Below, one piece after another: positions 8,485 to 17,166 of a stretch of DNA of 45,485 nucleotides. The notes under the pieces are model-generated. The model had not been told where the DNA came from and ran no database searches. It saw only the letters and a list, made by a program, of their open reading frames with translations. A program made the translations under genes and the position numbers. Every line of letters begins with the position of its first letter. Position 1 is the stretch's first letter. This stretch comes from Lactococcus ileimucosae (lineage in GTDB: Bacteria; Bacillota; Bacilli; Lactobacillales; Streptococcaceae). Where the stretch lies: assembly GCF_943193185.1 (NCBI RefSeq), contig NZ_CALPDE010000017.1, positions 1-45,485 of the forward strand, in the 5' to 3' direction.

Positions 8485-9120
8485 TCATTGTTCGGTTTTT
8501 CCGATATTTTTTCTTTGTACGCGCTTATTTCCTGACCAATAAAGAAGAAAAAAGAGCAGCTCAAAGAGAATAAGAAACAAGATAAAGGTGTACATAAAGT
8601 AATTTTCTGTTAAAACGTTAATGATAGGATCTGTATCAGGATTAAAAAGCCATGTGTCATCTCGGAAAAAGATTTCATGAAAATAGATAAAAAAGTTGTC
8701 AAAACCTATCAACGCAGCGACCAATCCTATAAACAGAGGTGTACCCATCACAAAACGTAGGCCATTATGATAGACGATAGCCAGATGTTCCTTTAAAAAG
8801 AGAAAAATCGCCGGACTTAGTGCAAGCATAAGCCCTAAAGCAAGCATGAAAAGTTTTTTCACATCTCTAAAGTGCTGCAAAGCATCGGGAGATGAAGGAA
8901 AGTCTGGCATATGCAAGCCAGTTGCAAAAGGATTGACAAGATAAGCCATAAGTATGTTGAAATTATGTCTCAGTGTTTCTGCTGGAAGACCTGATGCTTG
9001 CGGCAAATTTTCCAGATGAATATCTATATAGAAGAGAGGAACAGCTAACAGTAAGGTTAAACTGACTGCAGTAGCTGTTCCCCATAAAATAACACTCGTA
9101 AAAATTAGACGTTCTCGCAT
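8485..9120 (-). CDS. TIGR01906-family integral membrane protein
   Basis: I start this 211-residue protein at the ATG 9118-9120, one base after the stop of the HAD gene. A longer upstream frame would overlap that gene by 119 bases. The start MRERLIFTSVILWG begins the first membrane helix; four or five helices follow, with a conserved extracytoplasmic loop (HNFNILMAYLVNPF, then LHMPDFPSSPDALQHFRDVKKLF) typical of the TIGR01906 family. No activity is known. It is always found next to an acyl-ACP thioesterase and HAD phosphatase in lactic acid bacteria as I recall, and the same arrangement is seen here. Confidence 0.85.
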   Translation of the reverse strand: MRERLIFTSVILWGTATAVSLTLLLAVPLFYIDIHLENLPQASGLPAETLRHNFNILMAYLVNPFATGLHMPDFPSSPDALQHFRDVKKLFMLALGLMLALSPAIFLFLKEHLAIVYHNGLRFVMGTPLFIGLVAALIGFDNFFIYFHEIFFRDDTWLFNPDTDPIINVLTENYFMYTFILFLILFELLFFLLYWSGNKRVQRKNIGKTEQ

Positions 9121-9121
9121 G

Positions 9122-9892
9122 CTACACTTCCCAATGTTCCAAACTCGAAACAACATATGTTGGAGAAATTGGAAGGTCGGGCACTTCTTCTGCTTTAGTG
9201 AAGCCAGTCGTGACCAATAAAGTATCAATACCGTTGTCAATCCCTGTACGGATATCTGTCAAATAGTTATCCCCAACCATCAGTAATTCTTCTTTAGGTA
9301 TTCCTAATTTTTTAACCGCCTTTTCCGTAATGATTGCTTCAGGTTTTCCAATATAAGTTGCTTGCACACGTGTTGCAGCTTCAATCATCTTGACCAACGA
9401 ACCTGCTCCAGGCAAAAGACCACGTTCACTTGGGAGATTTAAATCAGGATTTGTACCAATAAACTTAGCTCCCTTATGGATAGCGAGCGTCGCCAAAGCA
9501 AGCATTTCATACGTGAGATCGGTATCTAAAGCAACAACAACATAGGCTGGATTTTCACGCTCTTTTTTATAGCCTGCTTCATAGATCGCTTCTTTTAATC
9601 CATCCTCACCGATAACATAGACCGTTTTTTCCAAGCCCAAATCATCCATGTAATCTACAGTTGCTGCACTTGCTGTATAGATTGTATCCAAAGGTGTTTC
9701 AATATTAAATTGTGTTGCTAAACGTTTTTGGACCACGCGCGGCGTTTTTGTTGTATTGTTCGTCAAAAACAAATAAGGAATATTGGCTGCTTGCAAGCGA
9801 TGAATAAAATCCTCTCCTGCCGGAATCCGATGATTTCCCATATAAATCGTACCGTCTAAATCAATAAGATAACCCTTATAATCTTTTTTCAT
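9122..9892 (-). CDS. HAD-superfamily phosphatase, NagD/YutF-like (TIGR01457)
   Basis: The 256-residue protein is a type IIA HAD hydrolase. Motif I is [11 protein letters not shown] with nucleophile Asp11 and acid Asp13, motif II is FLTNNTTKT, and motif IV is [17 protein letters not shown]. The cap between motifs II and III contains the [21 protein letters not shown] block of NagD/AraL-type enzymes. These dephosphorylate sugar or glycolytic phosphates in the cytosol. It is co-transcribed with the thioesterase (six bases upstream) and the membrane protein (one base downstream). Confidence 0.92.
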   Translation of the reverse strand: MKKDYKGYLIDLDGTIYMGNHRIPAGEDFIHRLQAANIPYLFLTNNTTKTPRVVQKRLATQFNIETPLDTIYTASAATVDYMDDLGLEKTVYVIGEDGLKEAIYEAGYKKERENPAYVVVALDTDLTYEMLALATLAIHKGAKFIGTNPDLNLPSERGLLPGAGSLVKMIEAATRVQATYIGKPEAIITEKAVKKLGIPKEELLMVGDNYLTDIRTGIDNGIDTLLVTTGFTKAEEVPDLPISPTYVVSSLEHWEV

Positions 9893-9898
9893 CTGTAC

Positions 9899-10651
9899 TT
9901 AGTCCTCCTCACTTATTTTCGACCATACAATTTCAATATTAGCATTATCTACACCATCTTTCCTAATGATATGGCAGCTTGTATTTCCTTGAAATTCAAA
10001 GACAGGTTGGATAAATTCATGATTTCCGTAAAGTAGCTCATGATTATACCGTATATATATTTTCTTGGGCTCATATGTCATGCGGAAATCATAATCCAAC
10101 TGATCAACAGCCCAGTCAAAATATCTGGCATTGTTGACATGACCATTCATGTCAAGGTCAGAAAAACGGACGGGAAACGCTAAGTTACAACTTGCCTCTT
10201 CTGATACAGCAAGATACTTATGTGGACGGATAATCTTACTGACTTTTGGCGCCTCATAGGGTGCAACAATTTCATCAACCACACGTTCTATTTTTCGGGT
10301 ATCCTTGTTCATCAAAACCCATGTGGAACTTATTTTGACTAAAATTTCACCACTATCATCTTTGAAAATAAAGTCCCGATAACAGAAAAATTTGTTATAG
10401 GAGGTAGCTTCTGTTTCAATCGTAATAACTTCATTAAATTCTGGAAGCTTATAAAGATGAATCTCATACTCAACGACAGCCCAAAACAGATTAAAGTTGT
10501 CATAAACCCATGTGTCACTGCGGTTCAATGTATACGACTGTTCTCCCGAAGTTTGAAGGGCCACAGCAAGAATGTCAGATATTCTCATTTTCCCTCGAGT
10601 GTCGCTCTCATAAAAGGCGACTTTATGTGTTTGACTGTATTTTATTCCCAT
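9899..10651 (-). CDS. Acyl-ACP thioesterase
   Basis: The 250-residue protein has two hot-dog domains. The first starts MGIKYSQTHKVAFYESDTRGKMRISDIL, and the second contains the RFSDLDMNGHVNNARYFDW block with the catalytic Asp/Asn/His set of bacterial acyl-ACP thioesterases (PF01643). It hydrolyses acyl-ACP and releases free fatty acids in the cytosol. It opens a three-gene operon. A TAGAAT likely to be a -10 lies only about ten bases before the ATG, so the leader is very short. Confidence 0.93.
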   Translation of the reverse strand: MGIKYSQTHKVAFYESDTRGKMRISDILAVALQTSGEQSYTLNRSDTWVYDNFNLFWAVVEYEIHLYKLPEFNEVITIETEATSYNKFFCYRDFIFKDDSGEILVKISSTWVLMNKDTRKIERVVDEIVAPYEAPKVSKIIRPHKYLAVSEEASCNLAFPVRFSDLDMNGHVNNARYFDWAVDQLDYDFRMTYEPKKIYIRYNHELLYGNHEFIQPVFEFQGNTSCHIIRKDGVDNANIEIVWSKISEED

Positions 10652-10768
10652 TCTTCTATTCTAGCAAAAATAGACATAAAAAGCTGGAGTAAAAAAGAAG
10701 TTTACTGACAAAATTAAAAGTGAGTTCAACTTCCATCAGTATAGAAAACACAGGCTTTTTAAAATTTT

Positions 10769-11212
10769 TTATATTTTTTCAACTTGAATGCCCAAAGTTT
10801 CAATAAGCTCTTCTTCATAAGGGTTTTTGGCATGGTATTCATTGATGTACTTAATATGCTTTACTCCTGCTGCCAATACCAGTTTGAGGCAGGCAATGCA
10901 GGGAAAGAGGGTGGTATAAAGAATGGCTCCTTCAGGAGAAACACCGTGCTTTGCTGCTTGGGCAATTGCGTTCTGTTCAGCGTGTACTGTAGCAATACAG
11001 TGGCCGTCTTTGTCTTCTAAGCATCCAACATCAGTACAGTGTGGCATAAGTGCCACAGAACCGTTATAGCCTGTTGAGAGTATCTGACCATCAGCTGTCA
11101 CTAAGAGTGCTCCCACTTGCGCATGCGTACAAGTCGAACGCTTGGCGACAACCTCAACAATTTCCTTAAAGTATTCTTCCTTCGTTGGCCGTTGAAAATT
11201 TTCAATCATCAT
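10769..11212 (-). CDS. dCMP deaminase, ComEB-like
   Basis: I choose the ATG at 11210-11212 (MMIENFQRP), with AAAGGG six bases upstream; a GTG at 11227 would overlap the preceding gene. The 147-residue protein carries the zinc deaminase motifs HAE (in VHAEQNAIAQ) and PCIAC, and the added zinc ligands common in the ComEB/dCMP deaminase family (CTHAQ, HCTDVGC). It converts dCMP to dUMP for dTTP synthesis. Its start lies one base after the stop of the ArsD-like gene, so the two are coupled. Confidence 0.92.
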   Translation of the reverse strand: MMIENFQRPTKEEYFKEIVEVVAKRSTCTHAQVGALLVTADGQILSTGYNGSVALMPHCTDVGCLEDKDGHCIATVHAEQNAIAQAAKHGVSPEGAILYTTLFPCIACLKLVLAAGVKHIKYINEYHAKNPYEEELIETLGIQVEKI

Positions 11213-11213
11213 A

Positions 11214-11549
11214 TTATCCCTTTCCACATTTACAATTGCTGCATTGGCAATCCTTATTTCTTATATCTTGGAAGTTCATTCCCGTGATTTCCGTCAAATC
11301 TTCCATATCAGGATACTCCCCTATCAGCATAATTTCACCATCAACAATCGTTAATGGCAGAGCTTGTTTCATATTCTGCATGGCTTGACTGACTAATGGA
11401 TGACGGGCAAACAGGTCCGGATGTTCTTCCAGATTATAACGTGCTGTTTGTAGCTGTTCATTTTCTGTTTCTTCGCTGAAAGCTGCAAAGACCTGAGCAA
11501 TGGCAGACCCAGCACCTTCTGATTTTTCCTCATATATTTCGAGTCGCAT
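11214..11549 (-). CDS. ArsD-like small protein with Cys-rich C-terminus
   Basis: This 111-residue protein resembles the ArsD metallochaperone fold. The second half (VSQAMQNMKQALPLTIVDGE, then IMLIGEYPDMEDLTEITG) aligns with the 'lPl.lvdGe.v..GrYP...el..w.g' region of ArsD. ArsD's N-terminal Cys-Cys pair is missing (the start is MRLEIYEEKSEGAG), but the C-terminus has CQCSNCKC. It might bind a soft metal or thiol adduct. No arsA, arsB or arsR is in the window. Neighbours are dCMP deaminase downstream and, across a terminator, a CoA-(per)sulfide reductase. The family assignment is by eye. Confidence 0.55.
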   Translation of the reverse strand: MRLEIYEEKSEGAGSAIAQVFAAFSEETENEQLQTARYNLEEHPDLFARHPLVSQAMQNMKQALPLTIVDGEIMLIGEYPDMEDLTEITGMNFQDIRNKDCQCSNCKCGKG

Positions 11550-11641
11550 TTTTCCCTCAATCTAACAATATTTTTTTAACATTATACCATATGAAACCTG
11601 CAAATTCAGGAAAAGTTTTTATAGAAAAGCTCGCAAAAATA

Positions 11642-11680
11642 AAAAAACCTGAATCGCGTGATTTTGTATACGCCATTCAG
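11642..11680 (-). terminator. Terminator after the CoA-disulfide/persulfide reductase gene
   Basis: CTGAAT...CG pairs with CG..ATTCAG across a 12-base loop, and on the minus strand it ends in TTTTTTT. It lies 58 bases past the stop. Confidence 0.75.
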
Positions 11681-11737
11681 ATTTTTCATTTTAGCTAACA
11701 TGAGCCGAAGCTCTGTTTCACCTTCTTTCCATCGCTT

Positions 11738-13387
11738 TCAATCAAGATTTCCCATAACTTTACTATAAAGACCATAAGCACCATCAAGGTTTTCTACCTT
11801 ATAGCCCTCCTGTTTCAAAATACGTTCAGCAGTATAAGAACGAAGCCCTGATTGGCAGCTCACGATATATTCTTTATTTTTATCAAGTTTATCAAGACGC
11901 TCACGTAAATCATCTAAAGGAATATTTATTGCTTCTTCAAAACCGCCTTGTGCAACTTCGCTTTCTTGACGAACATCTAATAATACTTTACCTTTAGCAA
12001 GTTCCGCCTTCAACTGATGCCATTGGATATTGTCAGACAGTCCCATAGCAATATTCATAGCTGCATAACCAATCATATTAACAGGATCTTTTGCCGAGCC
12101 AAACGGCGGTGCATAAGTCAGCTCCAGCTCTGGAAGATCAAAAACAGTCAAACCTCCTTTGATTGCTGTAGCTAGAACATCAATACGTTTATCAACCCCT
12201 TTCTCCCCCAAGGCTGATGCACCATAAATTTGTCCATCTTCTGGATTAAAAATAAGCTTAAGTAGAATAGAGCTTGCGCCCGGATAGTAACCCGCGTGAT
12301 CATTTGCTGTTATGTGTACTGCTTTGTACTTCAAATTCAGCTCCTGAGCTTGTCTTTCCGAAATTCCTGTTGAAGCTGCTGTTAAGTTAAAGGCTCTAAC
12401 GATAGCTGTTCCGATACTTCCTTTATTTGTCACAGGAAGTCCGGATAAAATATCGGCCACTTGACGTCCTTGACGATTAGCCGGACTTGCTAGAGAGATA
12501 AGCGCCTCTTGATTGGTGATTTGATTTTTAACAAGGATAGCATCGCCTACAGCATAGATATCCGGTACTGAAGTTTGATAGTGCTCGTCCACCAGAATAG
12601 CCCCTCTCATCCCCAGTGCGATACCAGCATCAGCTGCCAACTTGGACTCTACGCGAATTCCTACTGAAAGAATAACTACGTCAGCAGTTAAAACATCGCC
12701 ATTCTCAAGAATCACTGTCCTGCCTTCATCTTGAAACTCAACAACAGAAAGTCCTGTCATAACGTTTAAGCCATTTCGTTCCAACTCTTCTTCGATATAG
12801 AGAGCCATTTCTTTATCAAGTGTGGGCAAAACGTGATCTGCCTTCTCAATAACTGTCACATCCAAGCCAAGTTTTCTCAAGTTTTCAGCCATTTCCAAAC
12901 CGATAAAGCCTGCACCAACAATCACAGCTTGCTTACGATGTTTAAGTTCCATATAGCCTGTTATCTTATCCAAGTCAGGGATATTACGTAAACTAAATAC
13001 ATTCTTAGCTTCTGCTAAGCCCTTTATATCTGGGATGAAAGGACTGGCTCCAGGAGATAAGATAAGGAAATCATAGCTTTCCTTATACATCTTTCCATCA
13101 GAAACAACCGTTATTTCCTTCAAATCCTTATCAATAGAAACAACTTCTGAATCAGGACGAACTTCTAGATTAAAACGTTGCTTCAAGCTTTCTGGTGTTT
13201 GTAAGATAAGCTTATCTCTAGACTCGATTTCACCGGAAAGATAATAAGGCAGACCACAGTTCGCAAAAGACACATAAGGCCCTTTGTCAAAAACAATAAT
13301 TTCTGCATCCTCCTGTAAACGACGGAGACGAGTTGCTGCACTCATCCCTCCAGCAACACCACCAACAATAAGATATTTTTTAGACAT
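11738..13387 (-). CDS. CoA-disulfide/CoA-persulfide reductase with C-terminal rhodanese domain
   Basis: The 549-residue protein joins a pyridine nucleotide-disulfide oxidoreductase (about 1-450) to a rhodanese domain (about 460-549). The FAD site is IVGGVAGGMSAATRLRRL, the redox Cys44 is in SFANCGLPYYLSG, and the NAD(P)H site is AVIVGAGFIGLEMAENL. The rhodanese active loop is CQSGLRS with Cys511. This matches the CoADR-RHD group, which reduces CoA disulfide or CoA persulfide with NAD(P)H and handles reactive sulfur. Its promoter carries a CsoR/CstR-type palindrome in the spacer, and CstR is a persulfide sensor, so I favour a persulfide-clearing role. No cstR gene is in the window. Confidence 0.88.
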   Translation of the reverse strand: MSKKYLIVGGVAGGMSAATRLRRLQEDAEIIVFDKGPYVSFANCGLPYYLSGEIESRDKLILQTPESLKQRFNLEVRPDSEVVSIDKDLKEITVVSDGKMYKESYDFLILSPGASPFIPDIKGLAEAKNVFSLRNIPDLDKITGYMELKHRKQAVIVGAGFIGLEMAENLRKLGLDVTVIEKADHVLPTLDKEMALYIEEELERNGLNVMTGLSVVEFQDEGRTVILENGDVLTADVVILSVGIRVESKLAADAGIALGMRGAILVDEHYQTSVPDIYAVGDAILVKNQITNQEALISLASPANRQGRQVADILSGLPVTNKGSIGTAIVRAFNLTAASTGISERQAQELNLKYKAVHITANDHAGYYPGASSILLKLIFNPEDGQIYGASALGEKGVDKRIDVLATAIKGGLTVFDLPELELTYAPPFGSAKDPVNMIGYAAMNIAMGLSDNIQWHQLKAELAKGKVLLDVRQESEVAQGGFEEAINIPLDDLRERLDKLDKNKEYIVSCQSGLRSYTAERILKQEGYKVENLDGAYGLYSKVMGNLD

Positions 13388-13439
13388 TTTCTTCTCCTAC
13401 TTTTTAATTCATCATCCCAAACTTGCACCACTGCCTGTA

Positions 13440-13610
13440 TTTATAATTGTTGTTCCTTGTACTTATAAAGTCTTGCAAGGTCGTACTGAACATCTAACAA
13501 TAAGCAGATCCTGTGACTTTTCGCTTCTATTCCCATATCTCTTTCAGCTCAATGGCTCAGCGGAATATTACTTAATGTTGGAATGTGGCTTCAAGATATC
13601 CATGAATTTC
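13440..13610 (-). pseudogene. Possible degraded rhodanese-domain gene
   Basis: Between the CstR-type promoter and the reductase gene, the minus strand shows rhodanese-like fragments broken by stops and frame changes: HIPTLSNIPLS (13555-13590) resembles the 'GHIPGAINIPLS' motif of rhodaneses, followed by AERDMGIEAKSH in the same frame after a stop. No intact frame spans it. A short frame beginning MDILKPHSNIK after GAGGAA is also possible. It would fit an ancestral sulfurtransferase-reductase operon that has lost its first gene. The evidence is thin. Confidence 0.35.
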
Positions 13611-13631
13611 CTCAAATTTCTTAATACACCC

Positions 13632-13660
13632 ATTATATACCCTTAGGGGTATACAGTCAA
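13632..13660 (-). promoter_or_regulatory. Promoter with CsoR/CstR-type operator in its spacer
   Basis: On the minus strand TTGACT (13655-13660) and TATAAT (13632-13637) are exactly 17 bases apart. The palindrome TATACCC-TTAG-GGGTATA (13636-13653, plus-strand reading) fills the spacer and matches the ATACCC(n)GGGTAT sites bound by CsoR-family repressors, including the persulfide sensor CstR. This placement should block RNA polymerase until the repressor is modified. It lies about 245 bases before the reductase gene. Confidence 0.7.
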
Positions 13661-13748
13661 GAAATAACTTCTGAGCTACGTCCTGACAGATATATGCCTT
13701 ATAAAATATTTCCTACAGCGCTGTCCTATAAAGTCACGTTCAAAAGTA

Positions 13749-13786
13749 AGAATAAAGAGGCCCGCTCAGGCGAACCTCTTTATTCT
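13749..13786 (-). terminator. Terminator overlapping the end of the 45-residue ORF
   Basis: AGAATAAAGAGG and CCTCTTTATTCT are perfect 12-base complements around a 14-base GC-rich loop. The stop codon of the 45-codon ORF is inside one arm. The T-run is stronger on the plus strand, so it may act in both directions. It probably ends the PTS operon. Confidence 0.65.
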
Positions 13787-13917
13787 TCTTTTTTCTTCTT
13801 TTGTCGTGCAAGTATAAGCATGACTACAGATAGAATTAAGAGTGTACCTCCAAAACTCCAGTTTTGATAAGCTAGAAGTAAGAGTGACAAACTAAGCAAT
13901 GCATATATCCAAGCCAT
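13780..13917 (-). CDS. Small membrane protein, 45 residues, unknown
   Basis: This frame begins MAWIYALLSLSLLLLAYQNW, then SFGGTLLILSVVMLILARQK and a basic/acidic tail KKKKEE. The ATG has an excellent AGGAGG site eight bases upstream. Two hydrophobic stretches (about 3-16 and 24-37) predict a hairpin membrane protein with a charged cytoplasmic end. It starts two bases after the stop of the 68-residue ORF, so it looks like the last gene of the PTS operon. I do not recognise a family. Confidence 0.65.
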   Translation of the reverse strand: MAWIYALLSLSLLLLAYQNWSFGGTLLILSVVMLILARQKKKKEE

Positions 13918-13919
13918 AT

Positions 13920-14126
13920 TTAAACCTCCTCAACGTTAAAGAATAATGCTGAACCAAATGAAGATTGTTTAATGAAGCGTTTTGCAGTTTGAGCAGCCGT
14001 AGTTATGTCATTACTCGGCTCTTGGAAATAAAGTTTCAATCCTTGTTTTCCCTGATATGTAAATCCATTTTCTTCTAGAAGTTGAATTACTTTTTCTTGC
14101 ATCATAGCTACATTAACAATAATCAT
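13920..14126 (-). CDS. Hypothetical 68-residue protein in the PTS operon
   Basis: The protein has 68 residues, no membrane segment and a likely alpha/beta layout (MQEKVIQLLEENGFTYQ, LKLYFQEP, ITTAAQTAKRFIKQS, ALFFNVEEV). An AAAGGA site precedes the first ATG; an internal ATG pair at codons 8-9 is less well placed. It follows EIIC by 18 bases and is followed two bases later by the small membrane ORF, so it belongs to this operon. The function is unknown; I did not recognise a family. Confidence 0.7.
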   Translation of the reverse strand: MIIVNVAMMQEKVIQLLEENGFTYQGKQGLKLYFQEPSNDITTAAQTAKRFIKQSSFGSALFFNVEEV

Positions 14127-14144
14127 TAGGTTCCTTTCTGTTTT

Positions 14145-15626
14145 TTATAATTCGGGTTCTTCCATCTTGTTTGCTGCAATGACAAATGGTGTCCAAATGG
14201 CGAATGTAACAGCTAGGTTGACAATCGCTAGGATAATCGCACGCCAGTCAAAGCCTGTAGCAAGGAAGGCATTCATAATTGGTGGTGTTACCCACGGTAC
14301 AGCACTGACTACCGGATCCACCAAATGGAGCATTGTTGCGACATAGGCGATAACAACCGCCACCAATGGTGCAATTAAGAATGGAATAAAGAAGATGGCG
14401 TTCAGCACGATTGGCATACCGAAGAGCACGGGTTCATTGATGTTGAAGATACCTGGTGCTAAACCAAGACGTCCTACTGTCTTATAATCTTTACGTTTAG
14501 AGAAGATCAAAATCGCAAGGATTAAGGTGATTGTACCACCAGATCCACCAAACCAGACAAAGGCATCCCAGGAGCCACGAACCCAAAGACTGACATAGTC
14601 ACCGTTAATGGCATGTGCTTTATCAATCGCACCACGCGCTACTAAGTCACGAATACCGTCTGAGTGAACTTGGAAGTAAAGGGCTTGGTTATTAAGACCA
14701 AGAGGGAGCCAGATACCGTCAAGAGCAGGCGCCAAGACGTTTGGTCCGTGAAGTCCGAAGAACCAGAAGATGGAGACGAAGAGTGTGACAATAAGAACTG
14801 AGAAAATGTTTTGTGAGAGGATTTGGAAGGGTTCTGCAATGTAGTGCGTGATTAAATTAATTACAGAGTCATTTGTAAGTTTATCAATAACATAGTAGAC
14901 CAAGCTCACCGCATAGATAGCAGTAATCGTTGGAATAATCGCAAGGAAAGCTTTTGCTACAGCCGGTGGGACTGACTCAGGCATCTTGATGGTAATATCT
15001 GCTAACATAAGTTTAGCATAAATAATTACTGCAAGGGCACCCATAATGATAATGGTAAAGTAAGCACCGGCATCCATATGTGCGGCAGCAAAGAGGGGTT
15101 TCCATGCTGCAAGACCTTGTCCAGTCAGTACACCATTGATTTTATCTGTTGCGGCTACTCCAGCATCGCTCGCACCTAAAGCATCCAAGAATTTTGGCAT
15201 TTGGTTTGGCAAACCAGCAAAGAGAGTGGCAACTGCAACAACACCACCAGCTAGGTCATTGACACCGTAAGCACGCGCCAAATTGTAACCCCAAGAGAAA
15301 GCAAAGATAAGACCAATAACTGTCAAAGTCCCTTGGTTGACGAGTGTTGAAATGTTGTTTAAGTCGCCAATGATTGGTGTATTAGCAAGTGTCCACACCT
15401 CTTCTGGTGCGAGTTGGGCAAACTTGGTTGGGCCCAAAACCATTTGTTGAATGGACTGCGGGAAAGTTGTGACGATGGCTGATACCATCGCTGCAAGGGC
15501 ACCTGTCAGTGTTGCTGGCAGGATACCAATGAATGAGTCACGCAAGGCAACCAGATGCTTTTGCGACCCGATTTTAGCTGCTACTGGGACGAGATATTTC
15601 TCCATCCACATCGTAATTCCGTTCAT
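14145..15626 (-). CDS. PTS lactose/cellobiose-type EIIC permease
   Basis: The 493-residue polytopic protein matches the CelB/EIIC family: an N-terminal MEKYLVPVAAKIGSQKHLVALRDSFIGILPATLTG, about ten membrane helices, and the conserved FGLHGPNVLAPALDGIW and LGLAPGIFNINEPVLFGMPIVLNAIFFIP regions, which include the sugar-site NEP motif. It imports a beta-glucoside or related sugar and phosphorylates it with EIIB. The adjacent DUF871 glycosidase suggests a GlcNAc/MurNAc-type disaccharide is possible. No EIIA gene is in the operon, so EIIA must come from elsewhere. Confidence 0.93.
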   Translation of the reverse strand: MNGITMWMEKYLVPVAAKIGSQKHLVALRDSFIGILPATLTGALAAMVSAIVTTFPQSIQQMVLGPTKFAQLAPEEVWTLANTPIIGDLNNISTLVNQGTLTVIGLIFAFSWGYNLARAYGVNDLAGGVVAVATLFAGLPNQMPKFLDALGASDAGVAATDKINGVLTGQGLAAWKPLFAAAHMDAGAYFTIIIMGALAVIIYAKLMLADITIKMPESVPPAVAKAFLAIIPTITAIYAVSLVYYVIDKLTNDSVINLITHYIAEPFQILSQNIFSVLIVTLFVSIFWFFGLHGPNVLAPALDGIWLPLGLNNQALYFQVHSDGIRDLVARGAIDKAHAINGDYVSLWVRGSWDAFVWFGGSGGTITLILAILIFSKRKDYKTVGRLGLAPGIFNINEPVLFGMPIVLNAIFFIPFLIAPLVAVVIAYVATMLHLVDPVVSAVPWVTPPIMNAFLATGFDWRAIILAIVNLAVTFAIWTPFVIAANKMEEPEL

Positions 15627-15672
15627 AGAATTCCTCCTAAAATTTTAATTTATTTGCGTATAAGGTTATAAA

Positions 15673-16770
15673 TTATAGCTCATCACTTTCAATAAATTTA
15701 AACGAACTCCAGGGCTTGATGAAGTCAAGTAAGAACATTTCGTCTTCTGAGATATGTCCAACAACATTGACCCGGCCATCATTTTTCATTTCCTTTAGGG
15801 CAATTTGTGTTTCTCCCTTATATTGACCATATCCATCATTGTCAATAATCACATCGCCTGGTTTTATTGTGTCTGTATCATGTGGCGGGAAATCCAAATC
15901 TTTGTAGATAACGCGAGTCATGGTCGAACGTAGCATATATTCTGAACGGTCGCCACGATAACTATGCGTCGCTTCAAAAACACACTTGCGTTCATTTTCC
16001 GTCATTGTAGGGCGTGGAACAACTTTAAGTTCAGGCATCCGTGCATGAAAGGCTTCTGCCATATCTCTCAGCTCTGCTTCACTCGCATAAGCATTGGCAA
16101 TGGTTATGTCATCAATGTCACCTAAGAGCTTATAATGTTTCACCTGAGTCTTTAGACTAAGGTTACGATGCTCTTCTAATGTACATAGACCATCCTGAGT
16201 AGGCCAAGGTCCAAATGTCGCCTCATGCGAATTCACAAAAGCCATTGTGTTTAAGTTATACTTTTTGAACTTTTCTGTACATTTTACATAGTGGTCAAAC
16301 GCTAGACCTGTATAACGGTGAGGGTAAAAGTTATGACTGCCTAATAAGTTTTCGATGTTGGGGGAGTAGTCCATGATACTGTCCACATAACTTGTTCCCT
16401 GACTCATGTTAATCTCAATCTTAAGATTATAAGGGTTGCGGGTCATACGCGCTTCCTCAGCCCCTGTAAATCCGAGGTCCAAACGAATACCATCCGCACC
16501 CATCTCATCAAAGAAACTTAAATCATCATAAGAGATGTCAAGTTGCTCAAACAGGGCAGGATTAATATCTACCATGACTTCCATACCAAGGCTATTTGCA
16601 TAATCAATCACTTTCGTAAAGCCCTCAAGAACAGCTTCTTTATCTCCCTTAATTTCTAAAAGTGAAGTAAAGACGCGTGTGTAACCATAGTGATGAGCCA
16701 AGTCTAAATAGGCTTTGTCAGCTTCAAAGTTGGAACGTTCTGGATAGATAGAGATACCTAGTTTTCCCAT
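15673..16770 (-). CDS. DUF871 glycosidase, MupG-like 6-phospho-sugar hydrolase
   Basis: The 365-residue protein is a DUF871 member with an N-terminal TIM-barrel (LGISIYPERSNFEADKAYLDLAHHYGYTRVFTSLLEI) and a C-terminal beta domain (IKPGDVIIDNDGYGQYKGETQIAL). The characterised member, MupG of S. aureus, cleaves MurNAc-6-phosphate-GlcNAc taken up by a PTS. The position between EIIB and EIIC supports hydrolysis of the phosphorylated disaccharide made by this PTS. Acidic residues in DGIRLDLGF and LKIEINMSQGTSY are candidate catalytic positions. The substrate is inferred, since related operons handle other beta-glycosides. Confidence 0.82.
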   Translation of the reverse strand: MGKLGISIYPERSNFEADKAYLDLAHHYGYTRVFTSLLEIKGDKEAVLEGFTKVIDYANSLGMEVMVDINPALFEQLDISYDDLSFFDEMGADGIRLDLGFTGAEEARMTRNPYNLKIEINMSQGTSYVDSIMDYSPNIENLLGSHNFYPHRYTGLAFDHYVKCTEKFKKYNLNTMAFVNSHEATFGPWPTQDGLCTLEEHRNLSLKTQVKHYKLLGDIDDITIANAYASEAELRDMAEAFHARMPELKVVPRPTMTENERKCVFEATHSYRGDRSEYMLRSTMTRVIYKDLDFPPHDTDTIKPGDVIIDNDGYGQYKGETQIALKEMKNDGRVNVVGHISEDEMFLLDFIKPWSSFKFIESDEL

Positions 16771-16808
16771 AATACTCCTTTCTTACTCTAGAACTCTAGA
16801 TTTTCTCA

Positions 16809-17132
16809 TTATCCATTCATCAAGGCATCTGCTGCCGCTACAACATTTTTTCCGTTCATCATGCCGTAATCTTGCATTTTAATCACATCACAAGGAACGC
16901 CAACTGCTGCTGCTTTCTTAATGACTTCATTTTTCATGTAAGCCACTTGCGGCCCAAGAAGCAAAACATCTGGTTTTTCTGAGCCAGACAACATGTTGTC
17001 AATTTCGGCTACAGATTTAGCATAGATTTCATAATCTTTTCCTGCTTCTTGTGCGGCTTGTTGCATCTTTGTCACGAGTAATGAGGTTGACATGCCTGCT
17101 GCACAGGCCAAGGCAATAACTTTATCTGCCAT
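16809..17132 (-). CDS. PTS lactose/cellobiose-type EIIB
   Basis: The 107-residue cytosolic EIIB has the phosphorylated Cys10 in the loop LACAAGMSTSLLV, and the family's later PDVLLLGPQVAYM strand. It passes phosphate from EIIA to the sugar bound by EIIC. It is the first gene of the operon and is read from a promoter overlapped by a catabolite-repression site. Confidence 0.95.
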   Translation of the reverse strand: MADKVIALACAAGMSTSLLVTKMQQAAQEAGKDYEIYAKSVAEIDNMLSGSEKPDVLLLGPQVAYMKNEVIKKAAAVGVPCDVIKMQDYGMMNGKNVVAAADALMNG

Positions 17133-17166
17133 TTCAATAATCTCCTTCTTTTTTATCTATACCAAT

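Noticed and set aside
9121-9240. Longer start of the TIGR01906 protein
   Set aside because: It overlaps the HAD gene by 119 bases; the family starts at MRERLIF, one base after that stop.
13284-13646. 120-residue plus-strand ORF across the CstR-type promoter
   Set aside because: It overlaps the reductase start and operator; no ribosome site or family likeness.
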